From assembly GCA_016281605.1 (NCBI GenBank), contig JAEEJA010000019.1:34792-98791 (forward strand): a DNA stretch of 64,000 bases, given 5' to 3'. The position numbers and the translations under genes were made by a program. The DNA comes from Lachnospiraceae bacterium (lineage in GTDB: Bacteria > Bacillota > Clostridia > Lachnospirales > Lachnospiraceae). Numbering within the stretch: the stretch's first letter is position 1; the number at the start of each line of letters is the position of its first letter. Shown in pieces: positions 21,380 through 30,700 of the stretch. The notes under the pieces are model-generated. The model searched no databases and was not told the DNA's origin. It saw nothing but the letters and a program-made list of their open reading frames with translations.

Positions 21380-21573
21380 TGGCTATGTCAAAAGAAGATG
21401 AAGCTCAGAGAAAGAGTATATTTGCTATAAAGAACAAGGTTGGTGTAGCTCTTGCCATAAAGTCTCTTGAAAAGTATGATAATGGCGGTAGTGGAGATTA
21501 TACAGCAGCAAAGTATGAGGGAGAACAGGATAATCCAAGTGATGAAGAAATCCGTAAGATGTACGGTTTCTAA
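21379..21573 (+). CDS. Small acidic protein, putative partner of the PIN-domain protein
   Basis: 64 aa ORF whose start overlaps the PIN stop codon region. Confidence 0.65.
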   Translation: MAMSKEDEAQRKSIFAIKNKVGVALAIKSLEKYDNGGSGDYTAAKYEGEQDNPSDEEIRKMYGF

Positions 21574-21638
21574 TGCAGATATTTATCCTTATTCCCGGTG
21601 AATATGGTTCTTATTACTTAGTTTCTTATATATATATA

Positions 21639-21675
21639 AAGTCAGGCGAAGATTTTCTTCGCCTGACTTTTTTAT
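21639..21675. terminator. Hairpin 1 of three: Rho-independent terminator for the PIN cassette
   Basis: AGTCAGGCGAAGA-TTT-TCTTCGCCTGACT followed by a T-run. Confidence 0.88.
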
Positions 21676-21701
21676 GTCAAGACTCGCAAGCGAGTCTTGA
21701 C
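21676..21701. repeat. Hairpin 2 of three: perfect 12-bp inverted repeat
   Basis: GTCAAGACTCGC-AA-GCGAGTCTTGAC. Confidence 0.9.
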
Positions 21702-21709
21702 AAACTAAA

Positions 21710-21753
21710 AACCAACAACCCCGGCTTTTTTTATGAAGCCGGGGCTGTTGGTT
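21710..21753 (-). terminator. Hairpin 3 of three: long terminator serving the minus-strand gene
   Basis: AACCAACAACCCCGGCTT / AAGCCGGGGCTGTTGGTT, 17 of 18 paired; read on the minus strand it is followed by TTTTT. Confidence 0.85.
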
Positions 21754-21773
21754 ATTTATAGGGATTGGATATA

Positions 21774-23456
21774 TTAGCATTTTTCAAGGGATTTGTATAA
21801 TTCTAAGTTCTTAAAGTCGTTAAGAATGACCGGAACAGAATAGAAGTATCCCTGAAAATTTGTGGTAGGATAATTTTTTATAATATCTCTCATATGAGAA
21901 GTTTCTATACCCTCTACACAAATTCCTAAATCTATATCTCTAGCGCACTTTGTTATGGCTTGGATTATAGATTGATCAACTCTATTATCTTCTAAGTTCA
22001 GTATAAATCCTCTGTCTATCTTTATGGTATCTACAGGTAAATCTTTTAGAAGCGATAATGAAGAAAAACCGGTACCAAAGTCATCCAGAGCAATCTTTAT
22101 GCCAAGAGACTTAAGGAAGATTATCTCATTTCTTAAAAATTCCATATCCAGAAGTCTGCAACGCTCTGTAAGCTCTATACAGAGGTTATGAGGCGGAAAA
22201 GATGTCTCTTCTAAGATACGAACCAAACTGCTTCTAAAATCACTTCTTTCCAATTGGGTATAGGCAATATTTACATTCAATATAAGGTCCGGATGTGTTT
22301 TTATTATATCTAAAGTCTCCTTAAAGGCTTCCTCAAAAATCCAATAACCTAATTCGACAAAAGAATCATCAGTCTCGAGCCAAGGTAAAAATTCACCCGG
22401 TGGAACTGTGCCGAATTCGTCACTTTTCCATCTAAGAAGAGTCTCCATTCCCGTAAGAGATTCATTTTGTGCTGAGACTATAGGTTGGAAGGTGAGATAA
22501 AAGCCTTTGCAGTTATTATCTATACAATTTCTGATTTCAGACATGAGCTCTATAGTACGCTTATTATTACTTAGATACTCATCCTTATAGAGAACAAATA
22601 CTCCATGTCGTTTGTGCTTAGATAAATCCAAAGCATAACGAGCACAGCTAAAAAGCACCTGAGGATCGGTCTTTGGATTATTTGAAATAACAGCTCCTGC
22701 AGCTATTCTAATTGGTATATGGATACCATTCTCCTTAATATCAGTATTTAATATCTTTTTAATGTTATTATGGTGGTCTTCTAATATTTTGGTGTTCATA
22801 TCCCCGGTAATTAGTGCAAATCGCATGCCATCCAAGCGATATAACATCAAGTCTGAACCTGAAGCATTGATATACTCATTTATCTTTTCAGCAACAGCAC
22901 GGAGAACATTATTTCCAAATGAATATCCATACATATCATTTATCTCATGGAAATGACGAATGCTGAATATCTCGAGAAGGAAGGTTTCATCTTCATCATG
23001 CCTTGTACGCATATTTTCGAAAAGAAAATACTGGTTGGGAAGTCCTGTGGTTGGATCAAAATTATCGGATATACCATGATTTGTAATTGTGCCAATAAAG
23101 AAAGATGGTTTTTCGTTATCATCTTTTATTATACGTCCGTCACAACTACAGGTTACATAATTTCCATCCTTATCCATGGCCCTGTAATTCATAATATGAG
23201 AAGAAGCTTCACCGGAAAAGATTTCTTCTATACTCTTGATATAGGAGTCTCTATCCTTTGGATGAATATGTGTAGCCCAAATCTCACCGGCTTTTTCCAT
23301 GGTTTCTCCGGGCAATCCAAAAAAATCCACTGCATTTTTAGACCATCTTGAAACATCTGTTTCGAGATCTGCAATAAATACATATCGACTTTTTGAAGTT
23401 GTGTTAATCGCATCACAAACCTTATAAATAAGATCCAGGTGATCGGTAAATTGCAT
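21774..23456 (-). CDS. PAS - degenerate GGDEF - EAL cyclic-di-GMP protein (probable phosphodiesterase)
   Basis: GGDEF replaced by LDGMRF; EAL-type residues METLLRW, NVNIAYTQ, IELTE, ALDDFGTGFSS, IKIDRGF, CVEGIET, FQGYFYS; ATG at 23456 with ggggtg RBS. Confidence 0.92.
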   Translation of the reverse strand: MQFTDHLDLIYKVCDAINTTSKSRYVFIADLETDVSRWSKNAVDFFGLPGETMEKAGEIWATHIHPKDRDSYIKSIEEIFSGEASSHIMNYRAMDKDGNYVTCSCDGRIIKDDNEKPSFFIGTITNHGISDNFDPTTGLPNQYFLFENMRTRHDEDETFLLEIFSIRHFHEINDMYGYSFGNNVLRAVAEKINEYINASGSDLMLYRLDGMRFALITGDMNTKILEDHHNNIKKILNTDIKENGIHIPIRIAAGAVISNNPKTDPQVLFSCARYALDLSKHKRHGVFVLYKDEYLSNNKRTIELMSEIRNCIDNNCKGFYLTFQPIVSAQNESLTGMETLLRWKSDEFGTVPPGEFLPWLETDDSFVELGYWIFEEAFKETLDIIKTHPDLILNVNIAYTQLERSDFRSSLVRILEETSFPPHNLCIELTERCRLLDMEFLRNEIIFLKSLGIKIALDDFGTGFSSLSLLKDLPVDTIKIDRGFILNLEDNRVDQSIIQAITKCARDIDLGICVEGIETSHMRDIIKNYPTTNFQGYFYSVPVILNDFKNLELYKSLEKC

Positions 23457-23566
23457 AGCATCACCCCTATAAACCAATAAAAAAAATTAAATTGCTTTTT
23501 TTCTCGAATTAATGATATTATTATATAACATAATTATAAAAAAATCAAGCTAGAAAGGAATTAAAA

Positions 23567-23992
23567 ATGGACATATATAGAAGAAAGGTAAATTATTATG
23601 ATACTGATCAGATGGGAATAGTACATCACTCTAATTATATCAGGTACATGGAAGAGGCACGTGTACACCTTATGGATGAAAACGGGATAGGACTTCCTGA
23701 GATAGAAAAACTCGGACTGGTTATACCGGTTCTTAGTGTAACATCAAACTTTTTACGTCCGGCTCACTTTGGAGAAGATGTTGAAATTCACACTTTTCTA
23801 ACCGGCTTCAGAGGTATAAAGTTTTCCTTCAGATATGAAATATATAATCCGGCAAATGGAGAACTGCTAAATACAGGAGAATCTTCCCATGGTATAGTAA
23901 AGGCTGATATGACTCCTGTAAAACTCAAAAAGGACTACCCTGATCTTTATGCAAAGCTCCTTGCTATATCCGAGAAATCCTTGACCAAATAA
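23567..23992 (+). CDS. Acyl-CoA thioesterase (4HBT hotdog fold)
   Basis: YYDTDQMGIVHHSNYIRYMEEAR signature. Confidence 0.93.
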   Translation: MDIYRRKVNYYDTDQMGIVHHSNYIRYMEEARVHLMDENGIGLPEIEKLGLVIPVLSVTSNFLRPAHFGEDVEIHTFLTGFRGIKFSFRYEIYNPANGELLNTGESSHGIVKADMTPVKLKKDYPDLYAKLLAISEKSLTK

Positions 23993-24009
23993 CTCAGAAT
24001 ATGTATAAT
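23981..24009 (+). promoter_or_regulatory. Sigma-A promoter for transaldolase/transketolase
   Basis: TTGACC, 17 bp, TATAAT, starting inside the 3' end of the thioesterase gene. Confidence 0.75.
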
Positions 24010-24025
24010 TAAAGATAGTTTTTTG

Positions 24026-24074
24026 GCCCGCGAGAAGAGACGAGATATTACCGATAGGCTTAATTTTCGCGGGC
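24026..24074 (+). ncRNA. Structured 5' leader (candidate cis-regulatory RNA)
   Basis: GCCCGCGAGAA / TTTTCGCGGGC 11-bp stem with a 27-nt loop, between promoter and transaldolase ATG. Confidence 0.45.
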
Positions 24075-24116
24075 AATCGTTACATAATCATATAATTTAA
24101 GGAGGACACGAACAAA

Positions 24117-24773
24117 ATGAAGTTTTTTGTTGACACAGCAGACGTCGAAGAAATCAGAAAAGCCAATGACATGGGAGTAATATGTGGTGTTACAACCAAT
24201 CCATCACTTATAGCAAAGTCAGGAAGAGATTTTAATGAAGTAATCAAGGAAATCACTGAGATAGTGGACGGACCTATCAGTGGTGAAGTTAAGGCTACTA
24301 CTCAGGATGCAGAGGGTATGATAAAAGAGGGTAGAGAGATAGCTGCGATACATCCTAATATGGTTGTTAAGATACCTATGACAGTAGAAGGCTTAAAGGC
24401 TACAAAGGCACTTGCTGCAGAGGGAATCAAGTGTAATGTTACACTTATCTTTTCAGCTAATCAGGCTTTACTTGCTGCAAGAGCAGGTGCAGCTTACGTA
24501 TCACCTTTCCTTGGAAGATTAGATGATATTTCTACTCCGGGAATCGATCTTATCGAGTCTATTTCAGCTATATTCGACAATTACCCGGAAATTAAAACAG
24601 AAATAATAGCTGCAAGTATCAGAAATCCTATTCACGTTACTGATTGTGCTCTTGCAGGAGCTGATATAGCAACCATACCATACTCAGTTATCGAGCAGAT
24701 GACACGTCATCCTCTTACCGATCAGGGTATTGATAAGTTTGTTGCAGATTATAAGGCAGTTTTCGGAGAATAA
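24117..24773 (+). CDS. Transaldolase (Fsa/TalC type)
   Basis: [66 protein letters not shown]. Confidence 0.96.
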   Translation: MKFFVDTADVEEIRKANDMGVICGVTTNPSLIAKSGRDFNEVIKEITEIVDGPISGEVKATTQDAEGMIKEGREIAAIHPNMVVKIPMTVEGLKATKALAAEGIKCNVTLIFSANQALLAARAGAAYVSPFLGRLDDISTPGIDLIESISAIFDNYPEIKTEIIAASIRNPIHVTDCALAGADIATIPYSVIEQMTRHPLTDQGIDKFVADYKAVFGE

Positions 24774-24797
24774 TATATCAGAATGGAGGAAGGTTTT

Positions 24798-25622
24798 ATG
24801 GATATCCAAAAGCTCAAAGTCACAGCCAATGAGATAAGAAAAGGTATAGTGACAGCGGTGTATAACGCAAAGTCAGGACATCCCGGTGGATCACTTTCAA
24901 GTGCTGACATTATGACATACCTTTATTTTGAAGAGATGAATATAGACCCTAAAGATCCTAAGAAAGAGGACAGAGATAGATTTGTATTATCTAAGGGTCA
25001 TTGTGCACCTGCACTTTACTCAACACTTGCAAACAGAGGATTTTTCCCTGTAAGTGATTTAGAGACACTTCGTCATACGGGTTCATATTTACAGGGACAT
25101 CCGGATATGAAGCATATTCCGGGTGTTGATATGTCAAGCGGTTCCCTTGGACAGGGTATATCTGCTGCAGTAGGTATGGCATTGGCAGCAAAGCTTGATA
25201 ATAAGGATTTTAGAGTTTATACACTTCTTGGTGATGGTGAGATACAGGAAGGTCAGGTTTGGGAAGCTTCCATGTTCGCTGCTGCAAAGAAGCTTGATAA
25301 TCTCGTTGTAATAGTAGATAATAATGGACTTCAGATAGATGGTAAGATTGAAGACGTTAACTCACCTTATCCGATAGTTGATAAGTTTAAGGCATTTAAT
25401 TTTAATACTATCGAGATTGATGCTCACAACTTTGAGGAAATCGAAGCTGCATTTAAAGCAGCCCGTGAGTGTAAGGGCGTTCCTACAGCTATCATAGCTA
25501 AGAGTACAAAAGGCAAGGGCGTATCTTTCATGGAAAACAGTGCAGGTTGGCATGGAAAAGCACCTAATGCTGAGGAGTATGAGAAGGCTATGCAGGAATT
25601 AAATAATAATGGAGGTGAGTAA
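24798..25622 (+). CDS. Transketolase, N-terminal (ThDP-binding) subunit
   Basis: NAKSGHPGGSLSSADI; LGDGEIQEGQVWEASMFAA; ATG 24798 after ggagg. Confidence 0.95.
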   Translation: MDIQKLKVTANEIRKGIVTAVYNAKSGHPGGSLSSADIMTYLYFEEMNIDPKDPKKEDRDRFVLSKGHCAPALYSTLANRGFFPVSDLETLRHTGSYLQGHPDMKHIPGVDMSSGSLGQGISAAVGMALAAKLDNKDFRVYTLLGDGEIQEGQVWEASMFAAAKKLDNLVVIVDNNGLQIDGKIEDVNSPYPIVDKFKAFNFNTIEIDAHNFEEIEAAFKAARECKGVPTAIIAKSTKGKGVSFMENSAGWHGKAPNAEEYEKAMQELNNNGGE

Positions 25623-25623
25623 G

Positions 25624-26556
25624 ATGGCTGATAAAATAGCTACAAGAGAAAGTTACGGTAATGCTCTTAAGGAGTTTGCCGCGTCTTATCCGGATTTGGT
25701 TGTTTTGGATGCGGACCTTGCAAATGCGACCAAAACATGTATATTCCAGGCGGAGTATCCGGACAGACACATAGATTGCGGTATTGCAGAGAGTAATATG
25801 ATGGGTATAGCAGCAGGTCTTGCTGCAGCAGGAAAGATTCCTTTTGTTAGTTCGTTTGCTATGTTTGCGGCAGGAAGAGCTTTTGAACAGGTTAGAAATT
25901 CGATTGGCTATCCTCATCTCAATGTTAAGATAGGTGCAACTCATGCAGGTATAAGCGTTGGTGAAGATGGAGCATCCCATCAGTGTTGCGAGGATCTTGC
26001 TCTTATGAGAGTTATTCCGGGAATGACAGTTATGAATCCTTCCGATGATGTAGAGGCAAAAGCTTGCGTAAAGGCGGCTCTTGATTTGGACGGACCTGTG
26101 TATATTCGCTTTGGTCGTTTGGCAGTTCCTGTTATTAACGGTAATCCGGATTATAAGTTCGAGGTAGGAAAGGGAGTTGTCCTTAGAGAGGGTAAGAATC
26201 TTACCATAGTTGCTACAGGTCTTGAAGTAAATGAATCACTTCAGGCGGCAGAGGAACTTGCTAAAGAAGGAATAGAAGCTAAGGTAATTAATATCCATAC
26301 CATAAAGCCTCTTGATGAAGAGCTTATTATAGCTGCTGCAAAGGAAACAGGAAAGATAGTTACAGTAGAGGAGCATTCTATCATTGGAGGTCTTGGAAGT
26401 GCAGTTTGTGACGTGCTTTCAAAAGAGTGTCCTACACCGGTACTTAAGATCGGTGTTGAGGACAGATTCGGTGAATCCGGTCCTGCTACAGAGCTTATTA
26501 AGCAGTTTGGATTGGATGCAGAGGGCATCGTTAAGAAAATAAAGAATTTTATCTGA
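25624..26556 (+). CDS. Transketolase, C-terminal subunit
   Basis: DADLANATKT, HIDCGIAESNMMGIAAGLA, TVEEHSIIGGLGSAV; ATG 25624 after ggaggtg. Confidence 0.95.
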   Translation: MADKIATRESYGNALKEFAASYPDLVVLDADLANATKTCIFQAEYPDRHIDCGIAESNMMGIAAGLAAAGKIPFVSSFAMFAAGRAFEQVRNSIGYPHLNVKIGATHAGISVGEDGASHQCCEDLALMRVIPGMTVMNPSDDVEAKACVKAALDLDGPVYIRFGRLAVPVINGNPDYKFEVGKGVVLREGKNLTIVATGLEVNESLQAAEELAKEGIEAKVINIHTIKPLDEELIIAAAKETGKIVTVEEHSIIGGLGSAVCDVLSKECPTPVLKIGVEDRFGESGPATELIKQFGLDAEGIVKKIKNFI

Positions 26557-26566
26557 TTAATTGTTT

Positions 26567-26626
26567 ACAGCGTTGTTGTTTGGCTCAGCACCTGTTACGT
26601 GCTGGGTCAAAAACGCTGTTTTTTTC
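26567..26626 (+). terminator. Rho-independent terminator with nested stems
   Basis: acagcgtt...cagcac-ctgttac-gtgctg...aacgctg followed by TTTTTTT. Confidence 0.8.
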
Positions 26627-26643
26627 ATAACAGGGGATTTGTA

Positions 26644-27723
26644 ATGATATTTGAGGAAATAAAAAAACTTCGATTTTTATTATTGATGATTTTGGTGATT
26701 ACCAGTATGGGCGTACAGGGGGATATATCACAAGCAAAGAGAAAAAAGAATAATATAAAATTAAATAAAACCAGTATAACTTTAAGAGTTGGCAATAAAA
26801 AGACGCTGAAGCTTAAAGGTGCTACAGGAAAGATTTACTGGAACAGTAATAAGAAAAAAATAGCCAAGGTGGGTAAAAGAGGCGTGGTAACCGGTGTAAA
26901 AAAGGGAAGCGCACACGTGACGGCTTTACATAAAGGTAAAAAATATACTTGTCAGGTAACCGTAAAAAAGAAGAAGAAAAAGAAAGAAGAAACTCCGGCT
27001 CAGGTTACTACCGGAACAGCTGTAAGTATTGTAACAGTACCTGCCATAAAGGTTGACCCCAATGCACTTAAGGAAGTTCACACAGGACAGGCTACATGGT
27101 ATGGAACAGATAAGTTAAATGGTTATACCAACGGATGTGCAGGGCTTACAACGCTTATTCAGTCTGAACTTATAGACGATATACCGGGAAAACCTCTTTA
27201 TATTTGTGCCCTCAATGTGCCTGATTTCAGGTCAGGACTTCAGGGAGCATATATAAGAGTAACCGATTCGCAGGGAGAAAGTGTGGATGTCATGGTTGCA
27301 GATCAGCTGGATACGCAAGCTAAGCTTGGAGATGTGGATCTTGACAGAAAAGCATTTCCTGTTATAGAGCCTTTGGCAACCGGAAGGATAGATATAACTT
27401 GGCGTATCATACCTTATCCTACCACCAAACCTATACAATATGTATTTCAGAAGGGATCTAATCAGTGGTGGTCACAGATTCAGGTCAGAAATCACAGATA
27501 CCCCATAGTTTCTGTTGAGTATAAAAAGCAAGGGGAGCCGGAAAGTAATTATAAAGAGCTTACTAAGACATATTATAATTATTATACATTGTCAAATGCC
27601 GGCTTAGGTCCGTTTGATATCAGAGTTACGGATATTCTGGGAGACAAACTCACTGATACGGTAACTCTTAATGTAGATGATCCAACAGCTACCATAAGCG
27701 GAACGAAGAATTTTCCCTACTAA
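26644..27723 (+). CDS. Secreted bacterial expansin (EXLX-like) with N-terminal Lys-rich Ig-like domain
   Basis: TGQATWYGT, VMVADQ...GDVDLDRKAFPVI, GRIDITWRIIPYP, GSNQWWSQIQVRNHRYPIVSVEY, GLGPFDIRVTDILGD match both expansin domains; upstream RKKNNIKLNKTSITLRVGNKKTLKLKGATGKIYWNSNKKKIAKVGKRGVVTGVKKGSAHVTA is Big_2-like. Confidence 0.88.
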   Translation: MIFEEIKKLRFLLLMILVITSMGVQGDISQAKRKKNNIKLNKTSITLRVGNKKTLKLKGATGKIYWNSNKKKIAKVGKRGVVTGVKKGSAHVTALHKGKKYTCQVTVKKKKKKKEETPAQVTTGTAVSIVTVPAIKVDPNALKEVHTGQATWYGTDKLNGYTNGCAGLTTLIQSELIDDIPGKPLYICALNVPDFRSGLQGAYIRVTDSQGESVDVMVADQLDTQAKLGDVDLDRKAFPVIEPLATGRIDITWRIIPYPTTKPIQYVFQKGSNQWWSQIQVRNHRYPIVSVEYKKQGEPESNYKELTKTYYNYYTLSNAGLGPFDIRVTDILGDKLTDTVTLNVDDPTATISGTKNFPY

Positions 27724-27776
27724 TTTCTGTAGTATGGCGTCTCGAAAAAAATTGGCATGGAGGTAAAGAAGCAAAT

Positions 27777-30700
27777 ATGAGATATTTATTTGAACAATTT
27801 ACAGAAAATGTTAAGGTGCATCACAATTCTCCTTTTATATATGATGAATCTACACCTAAGGGCTTAAGCTATAAGGATGTAGACATTTCTTCAGGTAAGG
27901 TTTATGCTTATTTAAAGGATAAAGGTGTAGGAAAAGAGGATTTTGTTCTCATTAATCTTCCAAGAGGTATACAGCCGATTATAGCTATAATAGGCATCTG
28001 GAAGGCAGGCGCTGCATTTGCCCTTGTAGAGGATAATTATGCTCCTGAGCGCATAGACTTTATAAGACAGGATTGCTCATGCAAGCTTGAGATAAATGCC
28101 GATGTTTGGACTGATATCATGAAGTATACATCTTTAGAGGGATATGAGAAACCGGATTATCATGATGCTGCTTATGCCATATATACATCCGGAACTACAG
28201 GGAATCCAAAGGGGGTTCTACATGAGTATGGAAATATAGATGAATGTCTTGAATCTTTGAATATAAATGGAGATCCCTTCTTAGAAAAGGGAGATAGGGC
28301 AGCGCTGTTAGCTCCTCTTAATTTCGTTGCCTCTATAATGGTTATTATCTATGTTCTGAATTTTTCCGGAGCCAGGATTTATATAGCGTCCTACCAGACT
28401 CTTAAAAATCCTATGCTTCTCATGAAGATGTTTATGGAGAAGCGTATCAGTATAACCTTCCTTACACCTTCTTATGTAAGGATGCTCGATGGCAAGACAG
28501 GTCCATTCTTAAAGAAGATGGTTGTTGGAAGTGAGCCGGCTAATAAGCTCTATATCAAGGGTGTAAAGATATATAATCTCTACGCTATGAGCGAAAGCGG
28601 ATTTGTAGTAGGCGTATTTCCTATAGATAAGGCTTATGACACGTGTCCTATAGGAGTTCCGCAGTTTGACCTTGATTATAAGCTGATAAGGGAGGACGGG
28701 ACAGAAGCGCCTGATGGAGAAACAGGAGAGCTTATATTTAAAAATTCTTATGTAAGAGGATATATAAATCTTCCGGAAGAAACCGCCGAAAGTTTTTGCG
28801 ATGATGGTTATTATCATACTCAGGATCTTGCAAGAAAGGATGAAAACGGAAATCTTATCCTGCTTGGAAGAGCCAATGATATGATAAAGATAAATGGAAA
28901 TCGTATAGAGCCTGCTGAGATTGAGGCAGCTGTAAAAAAGGTACTCAACATACGATGGGCTGCTGCAAAGGGCTTCGAGGAGGACGGAAGATCATTCTTA
29001 TGTGCTTATTATGTAGAGGATGCAAACGTTGACTTAGAAGCAGTAAGAGAAGCACTTTTAAGGCGTCTTCCCTACTATATGCTCCCATCTTTCTTTATGA
29101 AGATAGACAATGTGCCGCTTAAACCAAACGGAAAGCTTGACAGAAAAGCGCTTCCAAAGCCGGATACAAGCACATTTCAAAGTGATTATATAGCTCCTTC
29201 TACGGAGGTAGAAGAAAAGCTTTGCGATGCATTTGCCAATGTTCTATGCATGAGCAAAGTAGGTATAAATGACGATTTTTATGAGATGGGTGGAGATTCT
29301 CTTGGTGCCATAAATCTAATTGCAGTATGTCAGCTGCCCGGATTAAATGCTTCTGAGGTTTTCAGAGGCAGAACGCCTAAAAAAATAGCTGAGATTTATG
29401 AAAAAGCCCATGCTGAGGATGATGGTATATCCCCGGATGTAAAGAACGATGAGGCTATGAAATCTTCCCATCTGCTTACTACAGAGCAGCTTTACATGGT
29501 GGATTATCAGCTTAGAAAGCCCATGTCCACTATGTATAATCTCTTCACTCTTATGAGAGTAGATTTAAATGACTTCGATATGGTGCAGATGGCTGCAGCA
29601 CTTGAAAAGACAATAAAAAATCATCCTGCCTTGCTTACTACTTACTCATTTAATGAGGATGGAGATATTATCCAGACTTATCACCCTGAAACTTTGTATC
29701 CAATACAGGTCGAAAGGCTTACAGAGTGGGAATTTAATAATATTACAAAGGATATTTTGGTTCAGCCCTTTAAGATTGCTGACCAAAAGGTACCTCACAA
29801 GCTTTGCAGATGCAGAGTTTTCCAAACTGAGAAGTATGGCTATATATTTTTTGATGTTCATCACTCTGTATTTGATGGTACGTCTTTTAAGGTATTTATG
29901 GGAAATGTCGGTAAAGCTTATTTTGGTATGGAGCTTGATAAAGATTATTATTATCTCATGCTTAAGAGGCGTGAGGATATCATACATACGAGCTTTTACA
30001 ATGAAAGCCGTAGGTACTTCGAGGAAAAGTACGAAGGAGTGAAGTGGGAAACTTATCCTCATGTAGACGATAATAAAAATGAATCGGGAGAACTGGGTGA
30101 GATACTAAGTGATATGGATATTTCTCAAGGAGACTTAAATACAATTGAGAGAGTAAATCGTATATCACGTAATGAATTTTTTATAGCAGCTGCGATTCTT
30201 AGTATTGCTATATATAATAAAAGTTACAATGTCATGATTTCATGGATATATAACGGTCGCGAAGATATGGAGCTTATGAGCACTGTTGGACTTTTGTTCA
30301 GAGAGTTGCCTGTGGCAGTTAACTTAAATAAGTCAATGACATTGAGAGATCTTTTTAAAGAGGTTCATCTTCAGGTTCAGAAGGGTATAGAGCACAGTTG
30401 TTATCCCTATGTAGATAAGACTAATTCAGGAACTCTCAATGATGCGGCTTATCTGCTGTATCAGCAGGACTTAAGAGATAATCAGGGAATGGAAGGCATG
30501 GAGATGGAGACGGTGGATATTAGGCAGAATCAGGCTGCTACACAGACTATGCTTGATATAGAAATACTTGATGGATCAGACGGATTAGAGGTTATGATTG
30601 ACTATGCTGCAGGAATCTATAAGGATGAATCCATGGAGAAGTTCAGATTGCTCTTTATGAGAACAGTTGATGCCATGATTTCCCATGATTCACAGGATGA

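Noticed and set aside
21573-21780. Short ORFs 21573-21761 (+) and 21589-21780 (-)
   Set aside because: Both are translations of the three stacked hairpins; their peptides mirror each other because the DNA is palindromic.
24026-24074. Assignment of the leader hairpin to a named riboswitch class
   Set aside because: I could not match it to any known riboswitch consensus, so it is reported only as a structured leader.
24783-26556. Split transketolase as a possible gene fission novelty
   Set aside because: Two-subunit transketolases are well established in many Firmicutes and archaea; both halves are intact with their own RBS.
29646-30062. Overlapping plus/minus ORFs of about 130 aa inside the NRPS-like gene
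   Set aside because: Out-of-frame or antisense readings inside a conserved condensation domain; no independent signals.
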